In this document: piece after piece, positions 1-6,134 of the stretch
Numbering within the stretch: the first letter of the stretch is position 1
Layout: each line of letters begins with the position of its first letter
Assembly: GCA_011390035.1 (NCBI GenBank)
Contig: JAABTE010000102.1
Location: 1-8,214, forward strand
Origin: Desulfobacteraceae bacterium
Lineage (GTDB): Bacteria > Desulfobacterota > Desulfobacteria > Desulfobacterales > JAABSP01
Length of the DNA: 8,214 bases
Direction of reading: 5' to 3'
Notes under the pieces: generated by a model
Database searches by the model: none
What the model was told of the DNA's origin: nothing
Seen by the model: only the letters and a program-made list of their open reading frames with translations
Position numbers and translations under genes: made by a program

Positions 1-362
1 GGGAATCGGATGATTTCATCTACCGCGCCTGGCGCATCCGGATTCTGGAGAGCGATCTGGGTCGAAGATTGTCCCGGCTGAAGGAATTATGGCTGGAAAC
101 GGGCAGCGGCTATGTTGCCTACGAGCTGGCCCGGGAGTACAAGTACACCGGGGTCGTTTCGGAAGCGGTGGATTACCGCCGTTATTGCGATATGCTCACA
201 TGGGCCAATAAAGCGTTGAGCGCCAGAAGGCCCATTGATCCCGATATGGTCAAGTGGGTCGAGGACATACGGAGTCGGATCGCCGAGCCGGTGGAGAGGG
301 TGGCGGATGCGAGCGGGGCGACCCTTGCCGGGGTTTATGTGCCCATCATGGGGGCGGCGTAA
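1..362 (+). CDS. 3' end of an unrecognised gene (partial at window edge)
   Basis: The reading frame is open from position 3 to a TAA at 360-362 with no stop, so this is the C-terminal ~119 residues of a longer protein whose start lies outside the window. A TTG at 69 could be taken as a start, but coding continues upstream of it and nothing before it looks like a strong ribosome site. The visible part is charged and probably helical (LESDLGRRLSRLKELW, then YELAREYKYTG and YCDMLTWANKAL), and ends in a small, Ala/Gly/Val-rich tail. I see no cysteine motif, membrane segment or nucleotide-binding loop and do not recognise the family. It points the same way as the CofD-like gene 125 nt downstream. 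It could therefore belong to the same cluster, but the gap is long enough for a separate transcript. Confidence 0.65.
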   Translation, partial: ESDDFIYRAWRIRILESDLGRRLSRLKELWLETGSGYVAYELAREYKYTGVVSEAVDYRRYCDMLTWANKALSARRPIDPDMVKWVEDIRSRIAEPVERVADASGATLAGVYVPIMGAA

Positions 363-472
363 GAGCGCGTTTCACCCCGAATACTTTCCCAAAAGGTTTC
401 AAATCGCCCTAAAGTATGATATCGGATGCGACGGTAAGATGATGAAACCGGCGATTGCCGATGGATGGGAAA

Positions 473-478
473 GGGAGG
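473..478 (+). promoter_or_regulatory. ribosome binding site setting the GTG start of the CofD-like gene
   Basis: GGGAGG lies 9 nt before the GTG at 488. The in-frame ATG at 500 would be 21 nt away, so the GTG is the better start. Confidence 0.55.
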
Positions 479-487
479 CGCTGAAGA

Positions 488-1897
488 GTGGAAACGGCCA
501 TGGAAGGGGAAGTCGAAAGGTTTTTCAAGGGGTACGGGCGGGCGGCGCGGGTGCGCGTTACCCGCACGACGACGGTGCCGGACCCGTTCCGGGCGGCGCT
601 GTATGCCCGGGCGCCGGATCTGGGGCCCCGGGTCCTCTTTTTTTCCGGCGGATCGGCCCTCGGCCCCATCTGCCCGGAGCTGATCCGGCACACCCACAAC
701 TCGGTCCACATCATCACGCCCTTTGACTCCGGCGGCAGCTCGGCCCGGCTGCGGGAGGCCTTCGACATGCCGGCCATCGGGGATGTGCGCAACCGGCTGC
801 TGGCCCTGGCGGACCGGAGCGTTCAGGGGCATCCGGACGTGTATCGGCTGTTCGCCCATCGCTTCGCCAAGGACGGGGACCCGGCGGAGCTGGCCGCGAC
901 ACTGGCGGACATGGTCCGGGGAACGCATCCGCTGATGGCGGCGGTCCGCGATCCGCTGCGGGCCATCGCCCGGCATCATCTGGGGCTGTTCGAGCGGTGG
1001 ATGCCGGCCGATTTCGATCTGCAAAAGGCCAGCATCGGGAACCTGATTCTGACCGGGGGCTATTTAAACTGCGACCGGAATATGGCGCCGGTGATCTATC
1101 TTTTCTCCAAGCTGGTAAGGGCCCGGGGGGTGGTGCGGCCCCTGATCGATCGGCGCCTGCACCTGGTGGCGGAGCTGGCCGACGGCCGGCGCCTGGTGGG
1201 CCAGCACCTGATCACCGGTAAGGAGCGCCCGCCCATAACCGCCGATGTCTCGCGCATCTACCTGAGCGAGCGGATGGATGATCCCGCCCCAGTCGATCCG
1301 CCCCTTTCCGACGAGGTCCTGCGCCTGATCCGCCGGGCGGACCTGATCTGTTATCCCATGGGGAGCTTTTTTTCAAGCATTCTGGCCAACCTGCTGCCCT
1401 CGGATGTGGGGGCGGCGGCGCGGGCCAACCCGTGCCCCAAGGTGTTCGTGCCCAACACCCTGCCGGACCCGGAGCTGCGCGGCCTGAGCCTGACCGACCA
1501 GGTGGCCCGCCTGGTGGCCTGCCTGAGGCCGCGATCGGGATCGGCGCCGGCCGTGCATCCGGCCCGGCATCCGGCCGTGCATCCGGCCATGCATCCGGCT
1601 GTGCATCCGGCCGTGCATCCGGCCGTGCATTCGGCCGGGCATCCGGCCGTGCATTCGGCCGGGCACCCGGCTCGGCATCCGGCCCGGCACCCGGATGGCC
1701 CGGACGGCCCGGCGGACCACTCCGCCCTCGATTTCGTCCTGGTGGATCTTGAAAACGGCCGGTATCCGGGCGGAGTCGATCCGGCGGCCCTGGCCCGGCT
1801 GGGGGTGACGGTCATCGACGCGCCCCTTGCGGCCGGCCCGGACGACCCGAGCATTCAGGGGGCGCTGCTGGTGCCGGCGTTGCTGTCGCTGGTCTGA
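488..1897 (+). CDS. CofD/YvcK-like protein of the GAK-system type, with a His-rich repeat insertion
   Basis: The 469-residue protein has the fold signature of CofD (2-phospho-L-lactate transferase) and YvcK. This includes a phosphate-binding turn FFSGGSALGP near residues 52-60, FDSGGSSARLREAF near 79-92 and GDVRNRLLAL near 98-107. Further on are SIGNLILTGGY near 182-192 and MGSFFSSILANLLPSD near 291-306. The wording of these motifs matches the CofD-like family I know from the deltaproteobacterial GAK cluster (ATP-grasp enzyme, HprK-related kinase, amphi-Trp protein). Its reaction is unknown, and true CofD substrate use should not be assumed. GAK partners are not recognisable in this window. 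From memory, relatives are nearer 380-400 residues. Much of the excess is the repeat at residues 355-402, after which the conserved end resumes (FVLVDLENGRYPGG, then LGVTVIDAPL). The start is GTG with GGGAGG 9 nt upstream. The 3' end overlaps the facing binding-protein gene by 43 nt. The family call is firm; the GAK label is recalled rather than searched. Confidence 0.85.
   Translation: METAMEGEVERFFKGYGRAARVRVTRTTTVPDPFRAALYARAPDLGPRVLFFSGGSALGPICPELIRHTHNSVHIITPFDSGGSSARLREAFDMPAIGDVRNRLLALADRSVQGHPDVYRLFAHRFAKDGDPAELAATLADMVRGTHPLMAAVRDPLRAIARHHLGLFERWMPADFDLQKASIGNLILTGGYLNCDRNMAPVIYLFSKLVRARGVVRPLIDRRLHLVAELADGRRLVGQHLITGKERPPITADVSRIYLSERMDDPAPVDPPLSDEVLRLIRRADLICYPMGSFFSSILANLLPSDVGAAARANPCPKVFVPNTLPDPELRGLSLTDQVARLVACLRPRSGSAPAVHPARHPAVHPAMHPAVHPAVHPAVHSAGHPAVHSAGHPARHPARHPDGPDGPADHSALDFVLVDLENGRYPGGVDPAALARLGVTVIDAPLAAGPDDPSIQGALLVPALLSLV
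1550..1693 (+). repeat. twelve tandem 12-bp units encoding Ala-x-His-Pro/Ser
   Basis: Twelve in-frame 12-bp units (consensus GCCGTGCATCCG) encode residues 355-402 of the CofD-like protein: AVHP, ARHP, AVHP, AMHP, AVHP, AVHP, AVHS, AGHP, AVHS, AGHP, ARHP, ARHP. Codon 1 is always Ala (GCC or GCT) and codon 3 always His (CAT or CAC), so changes there are only synonymous. Codon 2 changes freely (Val, Arg, Met, Gly) and codon 4 is Pro or Ser. Units 7-8 and 9-10 form a 24-bp higher-order duplicate. A degenerate tail (DGPDGPADHS) follows. The unit is a multiple of three, so gain or loss of copies keeps the frame. Confidence 0.95.
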
Positions 1898-2751
1898 TAA
1901 GGAAGCGATTCCCGCCAGTCCGGCAATCCGTATTTTTTCTGAAGGTCGGCCAGTTCGCCGGATTCCCGCATCCTTTCCACCGCCTCGGACAGAATCCGCC
2001 CGTGGACGGCTGACTGCGGCAGGGCGGGGGAGAAGGCGATGTTGGCGGCCCGGGGCGGCACGGCCTCGCCGGCAGCCTTGAGCCCGTCCGCAAGGTCCAT
2101 TTCGCTTGCGGCCAGCCAAAACACGGCGGGCGTTTCAATCAGCGCGTCGATGCGGCCGTGGACCAGCTTGCGGATGTTGGTTTTAAGGGGAGTTTCGCCG
2201 CTGGCGATCTGGATGCGGTTGGGCTCGTGCATGTTTTCAAGGATGTAGTCGTCAATATCCAGGCTGTAAGCATAGTCGTTGATCACGCCCAGGGAGATGA
2301 AGCGCAGGGTGGCGATGGATTGGTAGGTCCACTCCGTTTTGACATCCACGAAGATGGAAAAGCCCACATGCGCCAGGGCGTTTTCCGGATAGATGAAATC
2401 CGGGGCGTCTTCCTTGTAGGCGCCGGCGATGGCGTTGATCAGGCCCCGCCGGGCCGAGACGATGGCCCGGGCCCAGGGGATGATCTTGTAGCGGACTTCG
2501 TGGCCGGCCGGCTCGAAGGCGCGGCGGGCCACTTCGATCATGTAGCCCGGCCGGTCGGAATCGGGTTCGCAGTTGAAGGGGCACCAGTGGTCTCCGGCGA
2601 TCACGATGGTTTCCGCAGCTTCAGCCGCCGCGGCCGGGGCCGTAAACATTACCAGCGACATTGGCCCCAGCAGCGCCGCGATCAGCAGGGCGGCGGCCGT
2701 CCGCCCTGGAAAACGGCGCGCCGGTGCGCCGCCCTTTGGGTTCCTTTTCAT
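1855..2751 (-). CDS. periplasmic substrate-binding protein, amino-acid ABC type (SBP_bac_3-like)
   Basis: This is a 298-residue exported protein. Residues 1-43 form a long signal peptide: basic (KRNPKGGAPARR), then hydrophobic (AALLIAALLGP...), then an Ala-rich cleavage zone before EAAETIVIAGD. The mature part has the pattern of family-3 solute-binding proteins: an N-terminal strand IVIAGD, GYMIEVARRAFEPAG near 69-83, YKIIPWARAIVSARRG near 88-103, and a C-terminal helix AVERMRESGELADLQKKYG near 257-275. C57 and C61 could form a disulfide. No permease or ATPase gene adjoins it, so it may be a lone binding protein that feeds a distant transporter or acts as a sensor partner; the ligand cannot be read. 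It follows the PilZ gene by 4 nt and is probably co-translated. Its tail (about SLPYQTSDSNAGTSSAP) is low-complexity and runs into the 3' end of the facing CofD-like gene. Confidence 0.85.
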   Translation of the reverse strand: MKRNPKGGAPARRFPGRTAAALLIAALLGPMSLVMFTAPAAAAEAAETIVIAGDHWCPFNCEPDSDRPGYMIEVARRAFEPAGHEVRYKIIPWARAIVSARRGLINAIAGAYKEDAPDFIYPENALAHVGFSIFVDVKTEWTYQSIATLRFISLGVINDYAYSLDIDDYILENMHEPNRIQIASGETPLKTNIRKLVHGRIDALIETPAVFWLAASEMDLADGLKAAGEAVPPRAANIAFSPALPQSAVHGRILSEAVERMRESGELADLQKKYGLPDWRESLPYQTSDSNAGTSSAP

Positions 2752-2755
2752 TGGC

Positions 2756-2762
2756 TCACCTC
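2756..2762 (-). promoter_or_regulatory. ribosome binding site of the binding-protein gene, overlapping the PilZ stop codon
   Basis: On the minus strand GAGGTGA ends 4 nt before the ATG at 2751 (core GAGG, 7 nt spacing). Its last three bases are the TGA stop of the PilZ gene, so termination of one gene sits directly on the initiation site of the next. Confidence 0.7.
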
Positions 2763-3256
2763 ATCAGATAAAAGCCGATATCCGCGTCCGCTCCTCCGCC
2801 GAACACGGAGCGGAACTGGACGCCGTAATCCCGGTCGATCATGAAGACGTTGCGGACCTCCACGATCTTGCACAGGTGCTTCTTTTTATGACCGTCCACC
2901 AGATCGAAGCAGACCTCGTGGGGATACTTCGGATCGAGGTGGACGGGCTCGTGGGTTTCAAAGCGCAGACCGGTTCTGGACAGGTTGGTGATGGTGACGG
3001 GGATCTGCCGGACGCCGCGCTTGATGTAGCCGGGGAATTTCACGTTCTTCCGGAAGTTCTGCCGCCGATCGATGATGATGGGAAACACATTGCCGCAGGG
3101 GCACTTGGCCCGCAGCCGCAATTCCTTTTCAAAGCCCTTGAACTTTCCCAAGTTCCTGAACTGACCGAACTCGCACTTGGGGCAGGTGATATAGACGCTG
3201 TCCTGGTCCTCGGGTAAAAAAACCTTTTTGACTTCCTTTTTGACTTCCTCGCTCAT
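2756..3256 (-). CDS. PilZ-domain protein with an N-terminal four-cysteine (zinc-ribbon-like) motif
   Basis: This 166-residue soluble protein is a predicted cyclic-di-GMP receptor. The PilZ signature is complete: RxxxR at R65-R69 (RQNFR) and (D/N)xSxxG at N91-G96 (NLSRTG), followed by the expected beta-rich barrel (RFETHEPVHL, HEVCFDLVDG, YGVQFRSV). Before it, C25-P-K-C28 and C52-P-C54 make a likely structural zinc site. The basic/acidic N-terminus (EEVKKEVKKV) contains a perfect 12-bp duplication. The open frame extends upstream to 3646, but that part is Pro/His/Arg-rich, lacks a family pattern and crosses into the facing enolase gene. The start at 3254-3256 (MSEEVKKE) is therefore chosen, with only a weak AGAG-type ribosome site. 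It is the first gene of a two-gene unit with the binding protein. PilZ assignment is strong; the output it controls is unknown. Confidence 0.85.
   Translation of the reverse strand: MSEEVKKEVKKVFLPEDQDSVYITCPKCEFGQFRNLGKFKGFEKELRLRAKCPCGNVFPIIIDRRQNFRKNVKFPGYIKRGVRQIPVTITNLSRTGLRFETHEPVHLDPKYPHEVCFDLVDGHKKKHLCKIVEVRNVFMIDRDYGVQFRSVFGGGADADIGFYLMR
3223..3246. repeat. perfect 12-bp tandem duplication inside the PilZ gene
   Basis: CCTTTTTGACTT occurs twice head to tail and encodes the repeated KKEV of the PilZ protein N-terminus. Just outside the gene, TTCTCTGG is likewise doubled at 3265-3272 and 3273-3280. Confidence 0.8.
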
Positions 3257-3590
3257 CTTGCTTTTTCTCTGGTTCTCTGGTTTTTTCTTGGATGTTCCAT
3301 CGTGGCGGGGAGGCCCATGCGCCGCCATGCCCAAATGCATATCACCGAAACGAATATCATGGTGAAAAGCCTTCGTCAAGCCCGGAATGAGGGGGCGCGG
3401 GGACGTGGCATCCGCCCCTGTCGGAGACCTGCAAGGATGCCTTGCCTGCTTTATCCGCCGCAAATACAGCCTCCCGCCCATTGCCGGCCCCGCGATTGTC
3501 GATAGACTGAAAGACACACAGGAACGGAAATGGCCCTGAGCCCCGGGCTCCGATACTGGTCCAGGGAAATCGGAAACAGGAGAGATGAAA
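3257..3590. other. divergent intergenic region between the PilZ unit and the enolase-family gene
   Basis: This 334-nt stretch should hold the promoters of both divergent units. No convincing -35/-10 pair stands out. It contains the doubled 8-mer TTCTCTGG (3265-3280), an inverted repeat GGGGCG/CGCCCC (3392-3397 with 3413-3418) and a tight hairpin GCAAGG-ATG-CCTTGC (3431-3445). Open frames through it have no ribosome site or family pattern. The hairpins could be a leader structure or operator sites, but neither is established. Confidence 0.45.
3578..3582 (+). promoter_or_regulatory. ribosome binding site choosing the second of two ATGs in the enolase-family gene
   Basis: AGGAG is only 2 nt from the ATG at 3585 but 8 nt from the ATG at 3591, so translation most likely begins at 3591 (MSKTTAAD). 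Confidence 0.65.
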
Positions 3591-4808
3591 ATGTCGAAAA
3601 CCACGGCGGCGGATGTTATGATGGAGATCCCGATGGCATCGGACACGTATCAACCGGCCCCAGAGGCCGCTCGCTACGGCGACATGGGCCGCAACCTACC
3701 TGCGCCGGGCTCTTCCGGCGCCGTTGTGGAGCGGGTGGATGTGGCCGCCTATCGGATTCCCACCGACTTTCCAGAGTCCGACGGCACCCTGTCCTGGGAC
3801 AGCTCCACCATCGTGATCGTTGAGGTTCGCGGCGGAGGCCAGGCGGGCCTTGGATATACCTATGCCGGAACCCCCGCTGCCGCCTTTGTCCGCGATGTGC
3901 TGGCCGGCGTCGTGACGGGGCCCGATTGCATGGCTGTCGGCGGGATATGGCAAAGGATGCATCGGATCTCGCGCAACCACGGCCGGCCCGGGGTGGCCGC
4001 CATGGCCATGGCGGCCGTGGACGTGGCCCTATGGGATCTGAAGGCCCGGCTGCTGGGCGTTTCCCTGCTGGACCTTCTGGGGCCCGTCCGGGACGCGATC
4101 CCGGCCTGCGCCAGCGGCGGGTTCGCCTCCTATCCGCTGGACCGGCTTCGGGATCAGCTCGGGGGCTGGGCGAGGGACGGCTTCGAGATGGTGAAGATGA
4201 AGGTGGGCGCTCATCCGGAGATGGATCTGATCCGGGTTCAGGCGGCCCGGGAGGCCATCGGCGACGACACGGCACTCTTTGTGGACGCCGCCGGCGCCTA
4301 TTCGCGGAAGCAGGCCCTGGCCTTTGCCGAGGCTTTCGCGGCCTTTGATGTGAAGTGGTTCCAGGAGCCGGTCACCTCCGATGACCTGGAGGGGTTGCGC
4401 CTGATCCGGGACCGGGCGCCCGCCGGCATCGAAATCGCCGCCGGGGAATACGGCTTCGCGGATGGCTACTTTCTGAGCCTGCTGGGCGCCGGCGCGGTGG
4501 ATGTGCTGATGGCCGACGCCACCCGGTGCGCCGGCGTCACCGGGTTTTTGCGGGCCGGGGCGCTGGCCGGCGCCTGGCAGATTCCCTTTTCGGGCCACTC
4601 CGCCCCGTCGATTCACGCCCATTTGTGCTGCGCGGTGCCATCGGCGCGCCATCTGGAATATTTTCATGATCATGTCCGCATCGAGGGCATGCTCTTTGAC
4701 GGCGTCCCCACTCCTGCCGGCGGACGGCTGCGGCCGGACCGCTCCCGGCCCGGCCTTGGGCTGACGCTGAAGGCGGCGGACGTGGAAAAATATCGGTTGA
4801 CGCTATGA
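3591..4808 (+). CDS. enolase-superfamily enzyme, mandelate racemase/muconate lactonizing type
   Basis: This 405-residue predicted cytoplasmic Mg2+ enzyme would abstract a proton next to a carboxylate, for example to dehydrate or racemise a sugar acid. All expected catalytic positions are visible: the KxK base K202-M-K204, metal ligands D232 (LFVDAAG), E259 (WFQEPV) and E286 (AAGEYG), the D309/H336 pair (MADATR, FSGHSAP) and E356 (HLEYF). The His-Asp pair and KxK place it in the mandelate-racemase subgroup by family knowledge. The N-terminal capping domain begins near residue 47 (VERVDVAAYRIPTDFPESDG). The ~45 residues before it look like a non-conserved extension, although the ribosome site supports the upstream start at 3591. 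No transporter, dehydrogenase or regulator of a sugar-acid pathway adjoins it, so the substrate stays open. It appears monocistronic: the next plus-strand coding material is the chemoreceptor remnant, over 650 nt away. Confidence 0.9.
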   Translation: MSKTTAADVMMEIPMASDTYQPAPEAARYGDMGRNLPAPGSSGAVVERVDVAAYRIPTDFPESDGTLSWDSSTIVIVEVRGGGQAGLGYTYAGTPAAAFVRDVLAGVVTGPDCMAVGGIWQRMHRISRNHGRPGVAAMAMAAVDVALWDLKARLLGVSLLDLLGPVRDAIPACASGGFASYPLDRLRDQLGGWARDGFEMVKMKVGAHPEMDLIRVQAAREAIGDDTALFVDAAGAYSRKQALAFAEAFAAFDVKWFQEPVTSDDLEGLRLIRDRAPAGIEIAAGEYGFADGYFLSLLGAGAVDVLMADATRCAGVTGFLRAGALAGAWQIPFSGHSAPSIHAHLCCAVPSARHLEYFHDHVRIEGMLFDGVPTPAGGRLRPDRSRPGLGLTLKAADVEKYRLTL

Positions 4809-4925
4809 CATTTCAAAAAGCCACGGAACCCGATTCCCATTCAAAGGCCGAAGTAATGGACCCCCCGGTTCCTGTCTGCTCGCCGCTTTGCCCCGGCGGA
4901 CCGCCATGTGCGCTTCAATCCACCA

Positions 4926-5189
4926 TCACAGCTCGTCTAACCGCGCCACCTGGAGGATCGGCCGGTTTTCGCCCATCCCCCCGGCCGTGCCGGCCAGGCG
5001 CACCCGCCGGCCGCTCATGCCGGCCAGCCGCAGACCCTCGGGACTGCCCATGTCGATCAGGTATTCCTTTTCCTCGTAGGTGGCGATGACGAAGGCGGTG
5101 GGATTGCCGTCCGCGTCCCAGGCCGCCGGGACAATTATGCCGGTGGCGACGATCTCATCGTTTTCATTCATGCCGGTTGTGGTGTTCAT
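4926..5189 (-). CDS. small hypothetical protein, possibly an OB fold
   Basis: This 87-residue protein starts at MNTTTGMNEN, with AAGGA 9 nt upstream on the minus strand (5199-5203). The open frame extends to 5291, but that part has no strong ribosome site. The pattern ATGIIVPAAWDADGNPTAFV, then EEKEYLIDMGS, GRRVRLAGTAGG and RPILQVARLDEL alternates strands and turns. It resembles short OB-fold proteins that end in a VxGxV...I.V strand pair. There is no signal peptide and no cysteine. The ORF ends 117 nt from the enolase-family gene in convergent orientation. Function is unknown; the fold is inferred by eye. Confidence 0.65.
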   Translation of the reverse strand: MNTTTGMNENDEIVATGIIVPAAWDADGNPTAFVIATYEEKEYLIDMGSPEGLRLAGMSGRRVRLAGTAGGMGENRPILQVARLDEL

Positions 5190-5311
5190 CCGCCGATGTC
5201 CTTGTCCGCGTCGGTGGGGGGGTCCCCCGGCGCGACCCGCGTAAAAAAATCCAAAACATGCCGCTTCCGCTTCCGCCGTCCCCATGGACAAAGCAAGGAG
5301 CGTGCCATTGC

Positions 5312-5334
5312 AAAAAGACCGCCCCCCGTGGGCG
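5312..5334 (-). terminator. weak candidate intrinsic terminator or attenuator, minus strand
   Basis: Read on the minus strand, CGCCC-ACGGG-GGGCG forms a 5-bp GC stem followed after three bases by five Ts (5316-5312). It lies upstream of the 87-residue gene, so it would act as a leader attenuator or a barrier to antisense transcription rather than end a known gene. The rest of 5190-5475 shows no supportable gene. Confidence 0.25.
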
Positions 5335-5475
5335 TTCCGCTCTTTGGCGCCCTTTCCGGTGGGAACCGCCGGTTCAGCAAATGGGCGCCTCTGATGAACC
5401 CGTCTTTCCGAATCCGGCCCGCCGCCTCATATTTTAAGCGTCGGATCGCGTGTCACCGCCATAAGGATGCAAAAA

Positions 5476-6134
5476 ATGCTGCTGAATCGGATAAGCCTTA
5501 AGCAAAAGTTCCTGTTCTCATCCATCTTTCTGATCATTGTCGGCATGGGGCTTTCCGGCGCTGTTTCATACCACAGCCTCAAGGGCGCCATAGGCGAGCT
5601 GGCCTCGAACCAGATTCGACAGACCGCCGATTACGCCGCGCGGCAGATCGCAATCTGGCTCGACAATGTCCGCCTGAACATGAGGGGCTGGAGCAACGAC
5701 AAGATCTTTCAGACGGCGATCCAGGACAGTTTCTTCGGCAAGAGCGCACGGACGGTGGCCGCCGAGATCCTTGGTACCATAAAGACCGATCAGACCTTTT
5801 CCGCGAATCCCTGGCCGGCGCCATATATCTTTCCCGGGTGAGGGAGAGCGAGGTGACCGGCAATCCGGTGCTGACGATCTCCGTAAACAAGATATCCAGG
5901 TCGAACGAAGACACCTATCGCATCATAAAGGTCATCGACGATATCGCCTTTCATACCAATCTGCTGGCGCTGAACGCGGCCATCGATGCGGCCCGCGCCG
6001 GGGAGGCGGGCGCCGGATTCGCCGTGGTGGCCGGCGAGGTCAAGGCGCTGGCCGCGAAGGTGTCAGAGGCGGCCGGAAACACCGCGGAGCTGGACCGGGC
6101 GGTGGGCATCCTGATGAAGACCGTCGAGGGCTGA
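5476..6134 (+). pseudogene. remnant of a methyl-accepting chemotaxis protein
   Basis: Pieces of one chemoreceptor remain in order but in two frames. Piece 1 (to the TGA at 5839-5841) has a cytoplasmic start MLLNRISLKQK, one membrane segment near residues 11-30 of that start, and the beginning of a periplasmic sensor (QTADYAARQIAIWLDNVR). In the next frame, from about 5796, comes a Cache-like scrap (FRESLAGAIYLSRV, SEVTGNPVLTISV). It is joined directly to the signalling hairpin tip, IDDIAFHTNLLALNAA, DAARAGEAGAGFAVVAGEV, followed by a short tail ending at 6134. Missing are most of the sensor, the second membrane segment, the HAMP domain and most of the methylation helices. An intact family member is about 500-700 residues. 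The ATG at 5476 has AAGGA (5463-5467) 8 nt before it, so the start signal survives. At least two deletions plus a frame change are needed, so a working receptor is very unlikely. Confidence 0.85.

Noticed and set aside
385..420. Possible promoter with TATGAT at 415-420 before the CofD-like gene
   Set aside because: No acceptable -35 hexamer at 16-18 nt; chance occurrence is likely.
1547..1705. Short regular repeats that might suggest a CRISPR array
   Set aside because: Units are 12 bp, contiguous without spacers, in frame and coding; this is a protein repeat.
335..2138. Long open frames on the minus strand opposite the CofD-like gene (for example 335-1024, 1373-2119) and plus-strand frames inside it
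   Set aside because: They are byproducts of high GC codon use, with Arg/Pro/Gly-rich products, no family pattern and no ribosome sites, and they conflict with a clearly conserved gene.
3385..3450. Riboswitch (for example cyclic-di-GMP type) in the divergent region
   Set aside because: The hairpins do not match the conserved cores of riboswitch classes I know; only simple inverted repeats are supported.
3257..3646. Upstream extension of the PilZ reading frame to 296 residues
   Set aside because: The extra 130 residues have no domain pattern and would overlap the enolase-family gene and its ribosome site; the MSEEVKKE start fits the domain boundary.
5177..5501. Plus-strand frames upstream of the chemoreceptor remnant
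   Set aside because: No ribosome sites, Arg/Pro-rich products, and overlap with the better-supported minus-strand small gene and its leader.
5467..6134. Two separate short chemotaxis genes (5467-5841 and 5838-6134)
   Set aside because: The second has no independent start signal and begins mid-Cache-domain; the pieces are consecutive parts of one receptor.
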